Below are positions 33,523-41,521 of a DNA stretch of 41,521 nucleotides, piece after piece (the stretch's first letter is position 1; the number at the start of each line of letters is the position of its first letter). The position numbers and the translations under genes were made by a program. Source of the stretch: an uncultured Erysipelotrichaceae bacterium (GTDB lineage: Bacteria > Bacillota_I > Bacilli_A > Erysipelotrichales > Erysipelotrichaceae); assembly GCA_902766005.1 (NCBI GenBank), contig CACXCB010000012.1, positions 1 through 41,521 of the forward strand, written 5' to 3'. Below the pieces are notes generated by a model that had not been told where the DNA came from, made no database searches, and saw only the letters and a program-made list of their open reading frames with translations.

Positions 33523-34897
33523 GACGTACGACCTCAAATCTTTCCAGAATGACATCGTCATACTCCGGATCAATGTGCCCTTTCTGACAGGCAATTCTGA
33601 CTTGTTCTTCTACGGTATCCACACCGGGCAAATCCGGTAACAATAATCCTCTTCTGCCGTCTTTGGTAGAACAGATTACACCATATTTCTTGACGTTCAG
33701 CGCTTCTTTATTTTCAATTTTTTCAGGATCACCGAGAATATCTACGGTAATATGCAAATACGGAAGTTCTTTTTCCTTAATCGGTTGGAATCTTGGATCA
33801 TGCAGGCTGGCACTTTTTGCATTTCGAAGTATTTCTTCAACAAGGTTCTTTTGCACAGGCAGAATCGTACCGATACATCCTCTTAATTCACCGAATTCAT
33901 GAATGGATACGAAAGCACCGGCTCTTGCTTCAAACATTTCGTCAGCAGCCGATATGTTTTCCGGTTTCATTCTTTTGACAGCTGCTTCCACACCTTCATA
34001 AGCCAGTTTTACATATGCATCCGCTTCATCGCGATACTTCTTTTCCTTGTTTTCAGTTTCTTTCAAATATTGATCCAGAAAATTTCTGTCAGGATCTTTC
34101 TCTTTCGGTTCAAAAGAAATAATGCCGTAGCCAACCCCGAATGTTGCTTCATGACTGTATGTTTCTGTAATAACAGACTGTCTGTCCAACGCACCGGCCA
34201 TGATCACAAAAGAACGATGTCCGCATTCCATTGCCTTTTCCAGCAGTTCAGGATCATATTGAAACAGTTCCAAAAAATTCCCTGTTCCCATTGTATGCAT
34301 GATCTTTTCATCATACATCGGTCCTTCCGGCTGAAAACCATACGGTCCGTCTTCTTTCTGACAATGGGCCAGATCTCCGCTGCCGATAAAGACAACTTTG
34401 CGATCGAGTTTCTCAATGACTTCCTGCAACATGATTCCCAAGCGGTAGTGTTCCGCCAAACTTAAACCACTCAATCCGATTCTGACCAGCTTGTAATCCT
34501 GATAGTACTGATTGATGAAATATAACGGAACCATTGTGCCATGATCCAGCTCAGGTTCACGGTCATATTCCGTCCCTGCAGGAAAATGATTCTTCCGGCA
34601 CAACTGATTTAACATCTGTACCAGTTCTGTATCATACTGAACATGGAAAGACACATTTCTTGCCCTGAACCGGGAAAAATCTCCATATGCATCTTTTCCC
34701 GAAGAAACATTGAAGTAATCCCTGTACATCGTTGCATGCGGGCTGGTGATGATAATCGTTTCCGGTTTTAATTCTGCAATTTCTTTTCCTACTTTATGAA
34801 AAGAATCAATTGTATCGCGTATTTTGTGTTCTTCCCCTTTGCCTATTTCCGCAACAGAAATGGGTGGATGGGGAACCATATATGTTTTTATGATCAT
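33512..34897 (-). CDS. amrB: AmmeMemoRadiSam system Memo-AMMECR1 fusion
   Basis: 461 residues, a fusion of two domains. Residues 1-265 are the Memo domain (MVPHPPISV, SPHATMYRDYF, GSGDLAHC, FVIMAGAL), a class III extradiol dioxygenase-like fold. Residues about 290-461 are AMMECR1, recognised by FGELRGCIGT and HDPRFQPI. The paired radical SAM gene follows with an eleven-base overlap. The three-part system is widespread in anaerobes and its chemistry is unknown. AGAGGTG precedes the ATG. Confidence 0.9.
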   Translation of the reverse strand: MIIKTYMVPHPPISVAEIGKGEEHKIRDTIDSFHKVGKEIAELKPETIIITSPHATMYRDYFNVSSGKDAYGDFSRFRARNVSFHVQYDTELVQMLNQLCRKNHFPAGTEYDREPELDHGTMVPLYFINQYYQDYKLVRIGLSGLSLAEHYRLGIMLQEVIEKLDRKVVFIGSGDLAHCQKEDGPYGFQPEGPMYDEKIMHTMGTGNFLELFQYDPELLEKAMECGHRSFVIMAGALDRQSVITETYSHEATFGVGYGIISFEPKEKDPDRNFLDQYLKETENKEKKYRDEADAYVKLAYEGVEAAVKRMKPENISAADEMFEARAGAFVSIHEFGELRGCIGTILPVQKNLVEEILRNAKSASLHDPRFQPIKEKELPYLHITVDILGDPEKIENKEALNVKKYGVICSTKDGRRGLLLPDLPGVDTVEEQVRIACQKGHIDPEYDDVILERFEVVRHGV

Positions 34898-34967
34898 TTT
34901 GCACCTCTTTTATGAATATCTGCTTATTTCATGATAAAATAGATTAATGCTTTTGGGGAGGGGTAAA

Positions 34968-37900
34968 ATGCTGGAGAAACCATTTATTCTTGCATATGTC
35001 GGAAATCATGTATATGAAAGGGGAATGGAATTGTATAAAAACAATCTCATTGGCGATCTACGTATACAGGAAGATACCGATAACAGCCTTGTGCAGATAC
35101 AGGCAAATGCCGATTCACATGAGGTGGAAGTTCAACTTGATCAGACAGGAAGCTGGATTTTTGACTGTTCATGCGATTGTAATTTCTTCAGAAAAAATCT
35201 GACAAACTGCCGCCATATTGCCGGCACCCTGATCAAATATGCCGAAACAAACAAAACGGAAGAACAACCTGTAATCACACTGGCAAAGGAAACAAATACT
35301 TCCATGAAAAAATTACTGGATGTTTATAAAAGTGATTTGCAATTCGGCATTCTTCCCCCTGTTTCTCCGATTATCATTGAGCCATACCTTTCATCCAATA
35401 AAGATCACCAGATAAAAGTATCCTTTAAGATCGGCATGCATGGCCAACCTTTTTATGTGATACAGAACATATCTGAATTCTGTGATACGATACGTAAGAA
35501 AGAATATAAGAAATACGGAAAACAGCTGGAATTTGTCCACCAGAAAGAATACTTCAAAAAGGAAACTCTGCCGTTATTATCTTTTTTATTAAGTATTACG
35601 TTGCACGAAGATTCCTTTCATGAAGACAATATGCCGTATTACCCATATTACACAACATCGGAGCTGCCTCCAATCCGAAGAAATCTATTTTTAAAAGGGA
35701 GATATCTGGATGCATTCATGGATGCGATCAAGGAAGTTCCTTTCTATATTCAGACAAGCTATTCGGATGAAAAAGGTACATTATCCAAAGAACCGCTTGA
35801 AATACAAACATCTCTGACCAAACAGGAAGACGGTTATCTTTTGGAAGGAAATCCATATCCTTTCTTCCTTGGCAATCAATATATTTACTTTCTGCATAAG
35901 GAAACAAATACCATACACTGCACCTTGCGGAAAAATGATGATTTTGAAAAACTGCTCGATTTAATGCATGAGGAAAGCATCTTCATCAGCAACCATGACC
36001 TTCCTGCTTTTTCGAAATATATTTATCCGACACTCTCCTCTTCTACACGCATTCTTACAGACTCTTTTGATCCGTTTGAATATATTATTCCTAAACCGTT
36101 ATTTGAAATCTATCTGGATATGCCGGAAAGAGATTATGTCACCTGCAGAATCATGGCCACCTATCCTTTCGGCAGAATCAATATTCTGGAAAACACCGAA
36201 AAAGTGAATCAGCGCAATGAGGAGGAAGAACAGGAATTCATACGTTTTCTGTCCGTTTCTTTCTCCGGTCTGGACAATGAGAAACATGTACTGGTATTGG
36301 ATCATGATGAAGCAAGACTGTATCAGCTGTTAAAAGAGGGAATCCCCTCCTTCCAGCAGAAAGCCTCGGTATTTATTACCGATGCCTTAAAGGGATTAAC
36401 CGCAACCTCCGCCCCTAAAATCAGAATCGGATTATCCTATCACCACGATTTACTGCAACTGGATTTAATCGGCAGCGATATAGATCGCAGGCAAATTGCA
36501 GAAATCCTAAGCCGTTATGACCACAGGAAAAAATACTATCGTTTGAAAGATGGAAGTTTTATCGATGTAGATACATACCTGACACAGCTTTCCGAGCTGA
36601 CGGACGGCTTATCCATCGCAGCAGAAGATATTGAAAACGGCAGTATCGAATTACCGAAATACAGAGCATGGTATTTGGAAGAGCTTGCCAACGAAGACCG
36701 CTATGTCTTTGATCGGGATGATAGTTTTGAAACACTGATCTGGCAGATGAAGGATTCCGGACAGAAAAAGTATACTGTTCCCGCACAACTGCAAATGCCT
36801 TTGCGTCCCTATCAGAAAAAAGGATTTACCTGGCTATGCACATTAAAGGACAATGGATTTTGCGGACTCCTTGCAGATGAAATGGGACTGGGCAAAACCA
36901 TTCAGGTTATCTCTTTTTTGGGAGCCTGGAAAGACAGAAAACGGACACTGATTGTCTGTCCCGCTTCTTTGGTATATAACTGGTACAACGAAATTCACCG
37001 CTTCCTTCCGGATCTTCATCCGAGAATCCTTTCCGGAAATGCCGATATGCGAAAAGTACAGATTATGGAGAGTGCTGAAGATGATATTTTGATTACTTCG
37101 TATGACCTGTTGAAGAGGGATATAGAAATTTTTAAGGATATGCATTTTTCCTGCCAGGTTATTGATGAAGCACAATATATCAAAAACCATGACACGCTGG
37201 CCTCCAAAGCCGTCAAGCAGATCCGCAGCGATTTCAGAATTGCGTTAACCGGAACACCGATAGAAAACAGATTGAGTGAATTGTGGTCTATCTTCGATTA
37301 TCTCATGCCGGGCTTCCTGTACGGATACCACCGTTTCAGGGATGACATCGAAATTCCGATCATCCGTGACCATGATGAAGAAAGCGAAAAAGTTCTGCAG
37401 AGATTAATATCTCCGTTTGTTTTGCGCAGAATGAAAAAAGATGTATTAAAAGATCTACCGGACAAACTGGAAGAAGTATACTATGCATCATTGGAAGACG
37501 AGCAGCAAGAGCTCTATGAAGCAAGGGTCAAAGGATTAAAACTTTCCTTGCTGAACCAGTCCGATGCTGAATTCCGTGAAAACAGAATTGCCATTCTGGC
37601 AGAATTAACAAGATTAAGACAGATCTGTTGTGATCCGTCCCTCATTTATGAAAATTATGCAGGCAATTCAGCCAAAACCGATCTTTGTATTGATATGATC
37701 CGTACTGCAGCAGATGCGGGACACAAAGTGCTTCTGTTTTCCCAATTTACAAGCATGCTTGATATTTTAACAAAAAGGTTGCGAAAAGAAGGCATATTGT
37801 TTCATCTGCTTACCGGAGATACCCCTTCCAGCAAACGTATCGAACTAGCCGATTCCTTCCAGGTTGATGAAACACCTGTATTCTGCATCTCCTTAAAGGC

Positions 37901-38174
37901 GGGTGGAACAGGTTTGAATTTGACAGCAGCGGATGTCGTCATCCATTATGATCCATGGTGGAATACCGCTGTAGAAAACCAAGCGAGTGACAGAGCACAC
38001 CGCATCGGACAAAAGAATATCGTAACAGTTTACCGCCTGATTACCAAAGATACGATTGAGGAAAAGATTCTTGAGATGCAAAAAGAAAAAGCGGATCTCG
38101 CCGACCGCATTTTCAGTGGAGAAAGCATCTCCGATACAAAACTGACAAGAGAAGAGTTGTTGAAGCTTTTATAA
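34968..38174 (+). CDS. SWIM-SNF2 family DEAD/H helicase-like ATPase
   Basis: 1068 residues. The N-terminal SWIM zinc finger is C69-D-C71...C81-R-H83. A long central region follows, then the SNF2 core: Walker A region LLADEMGLGKT (about residue 633), motif II VIDEAQ, LTGTPIENR, and helicase-C motifs with LKAGGTGLNLT and DRAHRIGQ. It is likely a DNA-translocating remodeller; substrates in bacteria are poorly known. The ATG at 34968 has a GGGGAGGGG site. Its last codons encode one arm of its own terminator and overlap the converging cbiO gene by six bases. Confidence 0.93.
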   Translation: MLEKPFILAYVGNHVYERGMELYKNNLIGDLRIQEDTDNSLVQIQANADSHEVEVQLDQTGSWIFDCSCDCNFFRKNLTNCRHIAGTLIKYAETNKTEEQPVITLAKETNTSMKKLLDVYKSDLQFGILPPVSPIIIEPYLSSNKDHQIKVSFKIGMHGQPFYVIQNISEFCDTIRKKEYKKYGKQLEFVHQKEYFKKETLPLLSFLLSITLHEDSFHEDNMPYYPYYTTSELPPIRRNLFLKGRYLDAFMDAIKEVPFYIQTSYSDEKGTLSKEPLEIQTSLTKQEDGYLLEGNPYPFFLGNQYIYFLHKETNTIHCTLRKNDDFEKLLDLMHEESIFISNHDLPAFSKYIYPTLSSSTRILTDSFDPFEYIIPKPLFEIYLDMPERDYVTCRIMATYPFGRINILENTEKVNQRNEEEEQEFIRFLSVSFSGLDNEKHVLVLDHDEARLYQLLKEGIPSFQQKASVFITDALKGLTATSAPKIRIGLSYHHDLLQLDLIGSDIDRRQIAEILSRYDHRKKYYRLKDGSFIDVDTYLTQLSELTDGLSIAAEDIENGSIELPKYRAWYLEELANEDRYVFDRDDSFETLIWQMKDSGQKKYTVPAQLQMPLRPYQKKGFTWLCTLKDNGFCGLLADEMGLGKTIQVISFLGAWKDRKRTLIVCPASLVYNWYNEIHRFLPDLHPRILSGNADMRKVQIMESAEDDILITSYDLLKRDIEIFKDMHFSCQVIDEAQYIKNHDTLASKAVKQIRSDFRIALTGTPIENRLSELWSIFDYLMPGFLYGYHRFRDDIEIPIIRDHDEESEKVLQRLISPFVLRRMKKDVLKDLPDKLEEVYYASLEDEQQELYEARVKGLKLSLLNQSDAEFRENRIAILAELTRLRQICCDPSLIYENYAGNSAKTDLCIDMIRTAADAGHKVLLFSQFTSMLDILTKRLRKEGILFHLLTGDTPSSKRIELADSFQVDETPVFCISLKAGGTGLNLTAADVVIHYDPWWNTAVENQASDRAHRIGQKNIVTVYRLITKDTIEEKILEMQKEKADLADRIFSGESISDTKLTREELLKLL

Positions 38175-38190
38175 CAACTCTTTTTCTTTT
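38152..38190 (+). terminator. Terminator embedded in the end of the SNF2 gene
   Basis: AAGAGTTGTT (38152-38161) and AACAACTCTT (38173-38182) pair around eleven bases and lead into T-rich sequence. The left arm and loop lie within the last SNF2 codons, and the right arm lies in the last codons of the converging cbiO gene. Confidence 0.75.
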
Positions 38191-38906
38191 TGATACATCA
38201 ATGAAAGAGGCAGCTCCAATCGGTTTTCCTCCAACAATTCTCTGTTTGCAAGGATTTCCCGGCATTCTCCATCCGCTACAACCTTTCCGTTCCCTAACAG
38301 AATCACCCGGTCACATGTATCCAGTATCATATCCAGATCATGTGAGGTGATGATCTTCGTCTGGGGGAGCTGCTTGATGATATTGATGACCATTCTCCTG
38401 TTATAGGGGTCAAGTGCTGCACTTGGCTCATCCATCAGAAGCACTTCCGGTTCCATTGCAAGGACTGTTGCAATAGCAGTCATTCTCTTTTCTCCGCCGG
38501 AAAGCTTATGGTTATAGCGGTGTTTTAAATCCTGAATACCCAGAAGCTGTAATACTTCATCAATCTTTTTGTCTGTTTCCTCTTTGGACAATCCGTAATT
38601 CTTCGGTCCGAAGATCATATCTTCATACACGGTTGGCATAAACATCTGATCATCCGCATTTTGCAATACAAAGCCACAGATTTTTCTGATTTGAGAAAGG
38701 TTTTTCCGGTTTACCGGAATATCGGAAATCCGGATTTCTCCCTCCCCTTCCAATATGCCGAGCAGCAGTTTCATAATCGTGGATTTACCTGCACCATTTG
38801 CACCGATGAGTCCCACACTTTCTCCTTTTTCTATGTGAAAGGAAATATGGTCTATAACCTTTCTGTCTGATCCATATTGAAACGATACATCCTTAAAATC
38901 GATCAT
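38169..38906 (-). CDS. cbiO: ECF transporter ATPase (CbiO/NikO)
   Basis: 245 residues, one ABC ATPase domain: Walker A GANGAGKS (35-42), Q-loop FVLQNADDQMF, signature KLSGGEKRM and Walker B VLLMDEPSAALD. It powers metal uptake with the T and M components encoded just upstream; the three genes are three to nine bases apart. The GAGGTAATAT site precedes the ATG. Cobalt versus nickel cannot be separated from the ATPase. Confidence 0.92.
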   Translation of the reverse strand: MIDFKDVSFQYGSDRKVIDHISFHIEKGESVGLIGANGAGKSTIMKLLLGILEGEGEIRISDIPVNRKNLSQIRKICGFVLQNADDQMFMPTVYEDMIFGPKNYGLSKEETDKKIDEVLQLLGIQDLKHRYNHKLSGGEKRMTAIATVLAMEPEVLLMDEPSAALDPYNRRMVINIIKQLPQTKIITSHDLDMILDTCDRVILLGNGKVVADGECREILANRELLEENRLELPLSLMYQKEKELL

Positions 38907-38909
38907 ATA

Positions 38910-39713
38910 TTACCTCACAAACATGTTGCCGATCCATTGCACGATATTCACTGATCTGCATAATGCGAACAGCATAACCCAAACCAGTAAATAAACGATG
39001 TCTTTTATACCTGCAGGATTATCCTCCGCATAGTAGAATTCACCCTGATAGCCTCTTAGAATCATGGAATTGTACAATTCCTTTGCCCTGTCCATGCTGC
39101 GCAATAGCAGCTGTCCCAGAAAAGATCCCCAAGCACTGTAATGAATCCCTTTTTGATTTGGAGCACGCAAGTGATAGGCATTGGTCATAATTGCCACTTC
39201 TTCTATCATCAGCGATACATATCGGTATGTCAGCAAAAGCAATATCGTAATGATGGAAGGAATATGCATTTTACGCATTGCCTTACAGATTGCATCGATT
39301 TTTGTCGTTGCCATCAGCAGATAGGACGCACTTATCGCAAGTATGCCTTTTACCGCAATTGTGAAAAAGGATATCCATCCGTATGTGATCTGCAATCCTC
39401 CTATGACCGCAAAAACATTCTTATCAAGAATCGGGTTAAAGATACCGATTGCCAATACCAACGGCAAAACAAAACGCAGTTTATACAGACAACCTGTAAA
39501 GGAAAGTCCACTGACCTGAAACAACACATACGGATAAACTGCCATAATGATCAATCCCGACAGATTATATCTGTCAAAGGACATGACTGTTAAAATATAA
39601 ATGACTGTGACAAGGAGTTTGACTAAAGCAGAAAAATGATGAATCAGCGAATTTCCATTTGCCAATTCATCCATTTCATTTAATTCATATAAGGCTTTCT
39701 CTGCTTTATTCAT
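38910..39713 (-). CDS. cbiQ: ECF transporter transmembrane T component (CbiQ/NikQ)
   Basis: 267 residues with about five to six membrane segments and the EcfT-type signature AILRGYQGEF near the end (the A-R-G coupling helix; SMILRGYQGE here) plus SMDRAKELY. It anchors the two ATPase molecules to the metal-binding M component. The start lies nine bases after the cbiM stop. Confidence 0.88.
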   Translation of the reverse strand: MNKAEKALYELNEMDELANGNSLIHHFSALVKLLVTVIYILTVMSFDRYNLSGLIIMAVYPYVLFQVSGLSFTGCLYKLRFVLPLVLAIGIFNPILDKNVFAVIGGLQITYGWISFFTIAVKGILAISASYLLMATTKIDAICKAMRKMHIPSIITILLLLTYRYVSLMIEEVAIMTNAYHLRAPNQKGIHYSAWGSFLGQLLLRSMDRAKELYNSMILRGYQGEFYYAEDNPAGIKDIVYLLVWVMLFALCRSVNIVQWIGNMFVR

Positions 39714-39722
39714 ATCTTTCTT

Positions 39723-40769
39723 TTACATAGAGTGTGCGGATTTGTTTCTAAACAGCTTTAGGCCTAAAGAAATCACTACCGCAAAGCATGCAACAATTGC
39801 AGACCCGACAATACCGGAAACCGTTGTGCCTGCAGCACTTTCACTGTCTTTAAAGGCATAGTCCGGAAGGAAGGAAGTGGTTTCCTGAATCTGTGCAGCT
39901 GAATCTGCCATAGAACTGGATACACCGTAATCCTCTTCATCCAAGCCCATGTTTTCTGCATAACCTTCTTCTGCATTTCCGAATAATGCCCATTCCAGTC
40001 CATCAGGATTACCGCTTGCATATAAAGACAAACCGCCGCCGACAAGCAATGTGATAACAGCCAGAATACCCAGTGTTTTCTTCAAGGACATGCCTGAAGT
40101 TTTTTCAGAACAATCTACATCCATCAGTAATTCCGGTCTGGCCTGGTAAACAAATGATAATATTGCTGCTGTGATGATACCTTCAACCAATCCGATCGCA
40201 AGATGAATCGGCAACATCAAACCTGCAAAAACGCCAAACGGAAGATTTGTTATACCGGATAATGTTGTCTCCAAAACAACGGAGAATGCACCGCATTGCA
40301 GGGAAATCACACTGCCTAAGATTGATGCAAGGACAATACGTTTTCCTGTATCAAGATTTCCAAAGACCTTTCCTTTCATGATTGGACGCCAGATTAGATA
40401 ATACCCCAGGAAACATCCGTAAAATGCCATATTCCAAACATTTGCCCCGAGTGCCATCAATCCACCGTCCGCAAAGAACAGACACTGTATCATCAGCACT
40501 GTGATCATGGAAAGAAATCCTGCTTCAGGTCCCAATAATGCGCTCAATAACATGCCTCCGCAAATGTGTCCGGAAGACCCTGTACCCGGAATCGTATAAT
40601 TGATCATTTGCCCGGCAAAAACCAATGCAGCACTAACTGCCATTACCGGAATTTTCTCCGGATTGTTTTCTTTCTTTAAGCGATAAATGGATACTCCTGC
40701 TGCTGCGCCGGAAGCTACATACATTGTTGTTGCTACTGTAGGTGATAACAATACATCTGCCATATGCAT
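39723..40769 (-). CDS. cbiM: ECF metal transporter substrate component, CbiM-CbiN fusion (NikMN)
   Basis: 348 residues. The protein must start at MHMADVLLSP because H2 is a metal ligand in CbiM/NikM, and an AGGGGGG site precedes this ATG at 40769. The core includes GTGSSGHICGG, the second metal-loop. About residues 260-348 are a fused CbiN/PDGLE-like domain (GNPDGLEWAL) with an acidic extracytoplasmic loop and a last membrane helix. A hairpin terminator separates it from the gene in front. No cobalamin or NiCo riboswitch was recognised in the short leader. Confidence 0.9.
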   Translation of the reverse strand: MHMADVLLSPTVATTMYVASGAAAGVSIYRLKKENNPEKIPVMAVSAALVFAGQMINYTIPGTGSSGHICGGMLLSALLGPEAGFLSMITVLMIQCLFFADGGLMALGANVWNMAFYGCFLGYYLIWRPIMKGKVFGNLDTGKRIVLASILGSVISLQCGAFSVVLETTLSGITNLPFGVFAGLMLPIHLAIGLVEGIITAAILSFVYQARPELLMDVDCSEKTSGMSLKKTLGILAVITLLVGGGLSLYASGNPDGLEWALFGNAEEGYAENMGLDEEDYGVSSSMADSAAQIQETTSFLPDYAFKDSESAAGTTVSGIVGSAIVACFAVVISLGLKLFRNKSAHSM

Positions 40770-40820
40770 AAAAAAGGCCCCCTTATTTTTATCCACTAAA
40801 GAGTAACATTATGCTTATCA

Positions 40821-40843
40821 AAAAAGAAGCCTCCCAGGGGCTT
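40821..40843 (-). terminator. Terminator of the YunG-like gene
   Basis: AAGCC and GGCTT pair around a seven-base loop, overlapping the stop codon; on the minus strand CTTTTTT follows. Confidence 0.75.
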
Positions 40844-41255
40844 AAAATTGAAGCTCCTGCAAGACCTCTTCTTTTAGTAATTCGTATCTTTGTTTCTTTT
40901 CGGTGCGTTGGAAATGTTGTTGCCTGGATTGGATTTGTGAATCTTCATAGTTTAATGTTTCACCATGAAACTGTTCGCTTGTCAGATCAAACACACAATC
41001 ATCAACCACATTGAAGCAATGAATTCCGCCATCCTTCAAAGGAATCCCGTATACTTCTCCACCGACAAGATCCTGTACAAGAAAAGCTGTCACTGCACAT
41101 TGTCCCAATGTCGGATTGTCTTTGTTCCATTGTTTTCTCAATCTTGGTGTACATGTTTCCATGCACCAGCATCTCAAGAATATTTCAAATAATTCTTCGG
41201 GATCTGGTATCCCTTCTTCCTTCTTTTGGAATTCACCTTTTTGATAGTATCTCAT
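40842..41255 (-). CDS. YunG-family protein
   Basis: 137 residues with the family pattern KDNPTLGQCAVTAFLVQD, GGIHCFNVVDD and FDLTSEQF (Q-C, H-N and D-L-T positions resemble a cysteine-protease-like or transglutaminase-like core, though activity is unproven). The last 40 residues are charged and coil-like. Its ATG overlaps the stop of the NUDIX fragment (ATGA), so it was once the second gene of that operon and may now depend on the inserted element's end for expression. Confidence 0.72.
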   Translation of the reverse strand: MRYYQKGEFQKKEEGIPDPEELFEIFLRCWCMETCTPRLRKQWNKDNPTLGQCAVTAFLVQDLVGGEVYGIPLKDGGIHCFNVVDDCVFDLTSEQFHGETLNYEDSQIQSRQQHFQRTEKKQRYELLKEEVLQELQF

Positions 41256-41437
41256 TGCTGCTCCTGTCTTTTCAAATAATCAATGAATACCTGAATGTTA
41301 GATTCGGAAATGCAGAATAAAGGATCATGATTCATACATGCATTGTATACATACCCTGCATCCATCCATTCGACACTTTCCACTTCCTCTTTCTGCAGAA
41401 TTATATCTTCCATATTGATTGTTTTATCATATACATA
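41252..41437 (-). pseudogene. NUDIX hydrolase, C-terminal remnant
   Basis: About 60 residues resembling the end of a NUDIX hydrolase: the stretch ILQKEEVESVEWMDAG matches the ending after the catalytic box, and there is a C-terminal helix with IQVFIDYLKRQ. The NUDIX box GX5EX7REUXEEXGU is missing because the frame runs upstream into the IS end at about 41437, where an ATG from the element hairpin opens it. Coordinates here may be one base off. Confidence 0.6.
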
Positions 41438-41521
41438 CTTGACACTCCCCATGCCTAAAGGCAGGGGATTCTTGCTTCAACCACCACTGCTTGGATATTT
41501 CCAAGTCTTACACGATGTCCA
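41438..41521 (-). mobile_element. tnpB: IS200/IS605-type right end with TnpB C-terminal fragment
   Basis: A stem with CCCC/GGGG and TGCCT/AGGCA arms, broken by one unpaired A, sits about 20 bases inside the junction with the NUDIX gene, the usual place for the recognition hairpin of such elements. On the minus strand a frame enters from the window edge, reads GHRVRLGNIQAVVVEARIPCL and stops inside the hairpin, as TnpB (OrfB) genes do. Most of the element is outside the window. Coordinates may be one base off. Confidence 0.6.

Noticed and set aside
40770..40841. Possible cobalamin or NiCo riboswitch before cbiM
   Set aside because: The leader is only about 70 bases, much of it taken by a terminator, and no conserved riboswitch core was seen.
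1..41521. CRISPR arrays, tRNA and rRNA genes, prophage
   Set aside because: No regular repeat-spacer pattern, no cloverleaf and no phage structural genes were recognised by reading both strands.

Overview
The window looks like chromosome from a low-to-mid GC Firmicute, most likely a gut anaerobe of the Erysipelotrichaceae or a near relative. The reasons are A+T-rich intergenic DNA, strong AGGAGG-type ribosome sites, PTS EIIB-like proteins, a GH25 muramidase, a CbiMQO/NikMQO metal transporter, a large SWIM-SNF2 helicase and much flavin/NAD(P)H redox chemistry. The lineage is inferred from style only; no rRNA, tRNA, CRISPR array or phage block was seen.

Layout, left to right. (1) 11-1836 (+): a stand-alone EIIB-like protein, a metallophosphoesterase and a P-loop polynucleotide-kinase-like protein in one tight operon. 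(2) 1867-4264 (-): an XRE regulator, a PstS-like binding protein and a small membrane protein joined by ATGA overlaps. (3) 4531-7380: a frameshifted C69 dipeptidase gene, then a divergent TetR/SDR pair sharing an inverted repeat. (4) 7797-10784 (-): a SagB-like nitroreductase, a histidine phosphatase and an unusual EIIB-ROK fusion. (5) 10889-17557 (-): a redox island with four aldo/keto reductases, an NTF2-like protein, a flavin reductase, a RibD-like reductase, a beta-hydroxyacid dehydrogenase and an iron-sulfur flavoprotein, facing a divergent LysR gene. (6) 18554-22297 (-): a TVP38-like membrane protein, then a sulfatase between two YdjC/ChbG-type deacetylases, with the stump of an AEC permease gene upstream. 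(7) 22619-25802 (+): an SPFH/Zn-ribbon, Zn-ribbon membrane protein and TPM-domain operon matching Bacillus YdjI-YdjG-YdjH but without PspA. (8) 25833-27895: a GH25 lysozyme and a YfcE-type phosphoesterase. (9) 27925-32625 (-): a two-subunit ABC exporter with its TetR regulator and a second stand-alone EIIB. (10) 32710-34897 (-): an AmmeMemoRadiSam pair. (11) 34968-38174 (+): a SWIM-SNF2 helicase. (12) 38169-40769 (-): a cobalt/nickel ECF transporter. (13) 40842-41521 (-): a YunG-like gene and a NUDIX gene whose 5' part is replaced by an IS200/IS605-type element end carrying a TnpB C-terminus.

Regulatory logic is unusually visible. The ABC exporter and its TetR share GTTAGT-N4-ACTAAC. The EIIB gene at 32209 has a perfect 16-bp dyad filling a 17-19 bp promoter spacer, as in MerR-type promoters. 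Two redox operons share a promoter of the same form. Three genes (4264 -, 19261 -, 27398 +) have a -10 box so close to ATG, with no Shine-Dalgarno, that leaderless mRNAs are likely. The most novel protein is the EIIB-ROK fusion at 8721-10151. It keeps the EIIB cysteine but appears to lack the ROK phosphate-binding motif, and no EIIA or EIIC is present anywhere in the window.

Start codons were moved downstream of the longest open frame wherever a ribosome site or family alignment favoured it. Near 41400-41460 coordinates may be off by one base.
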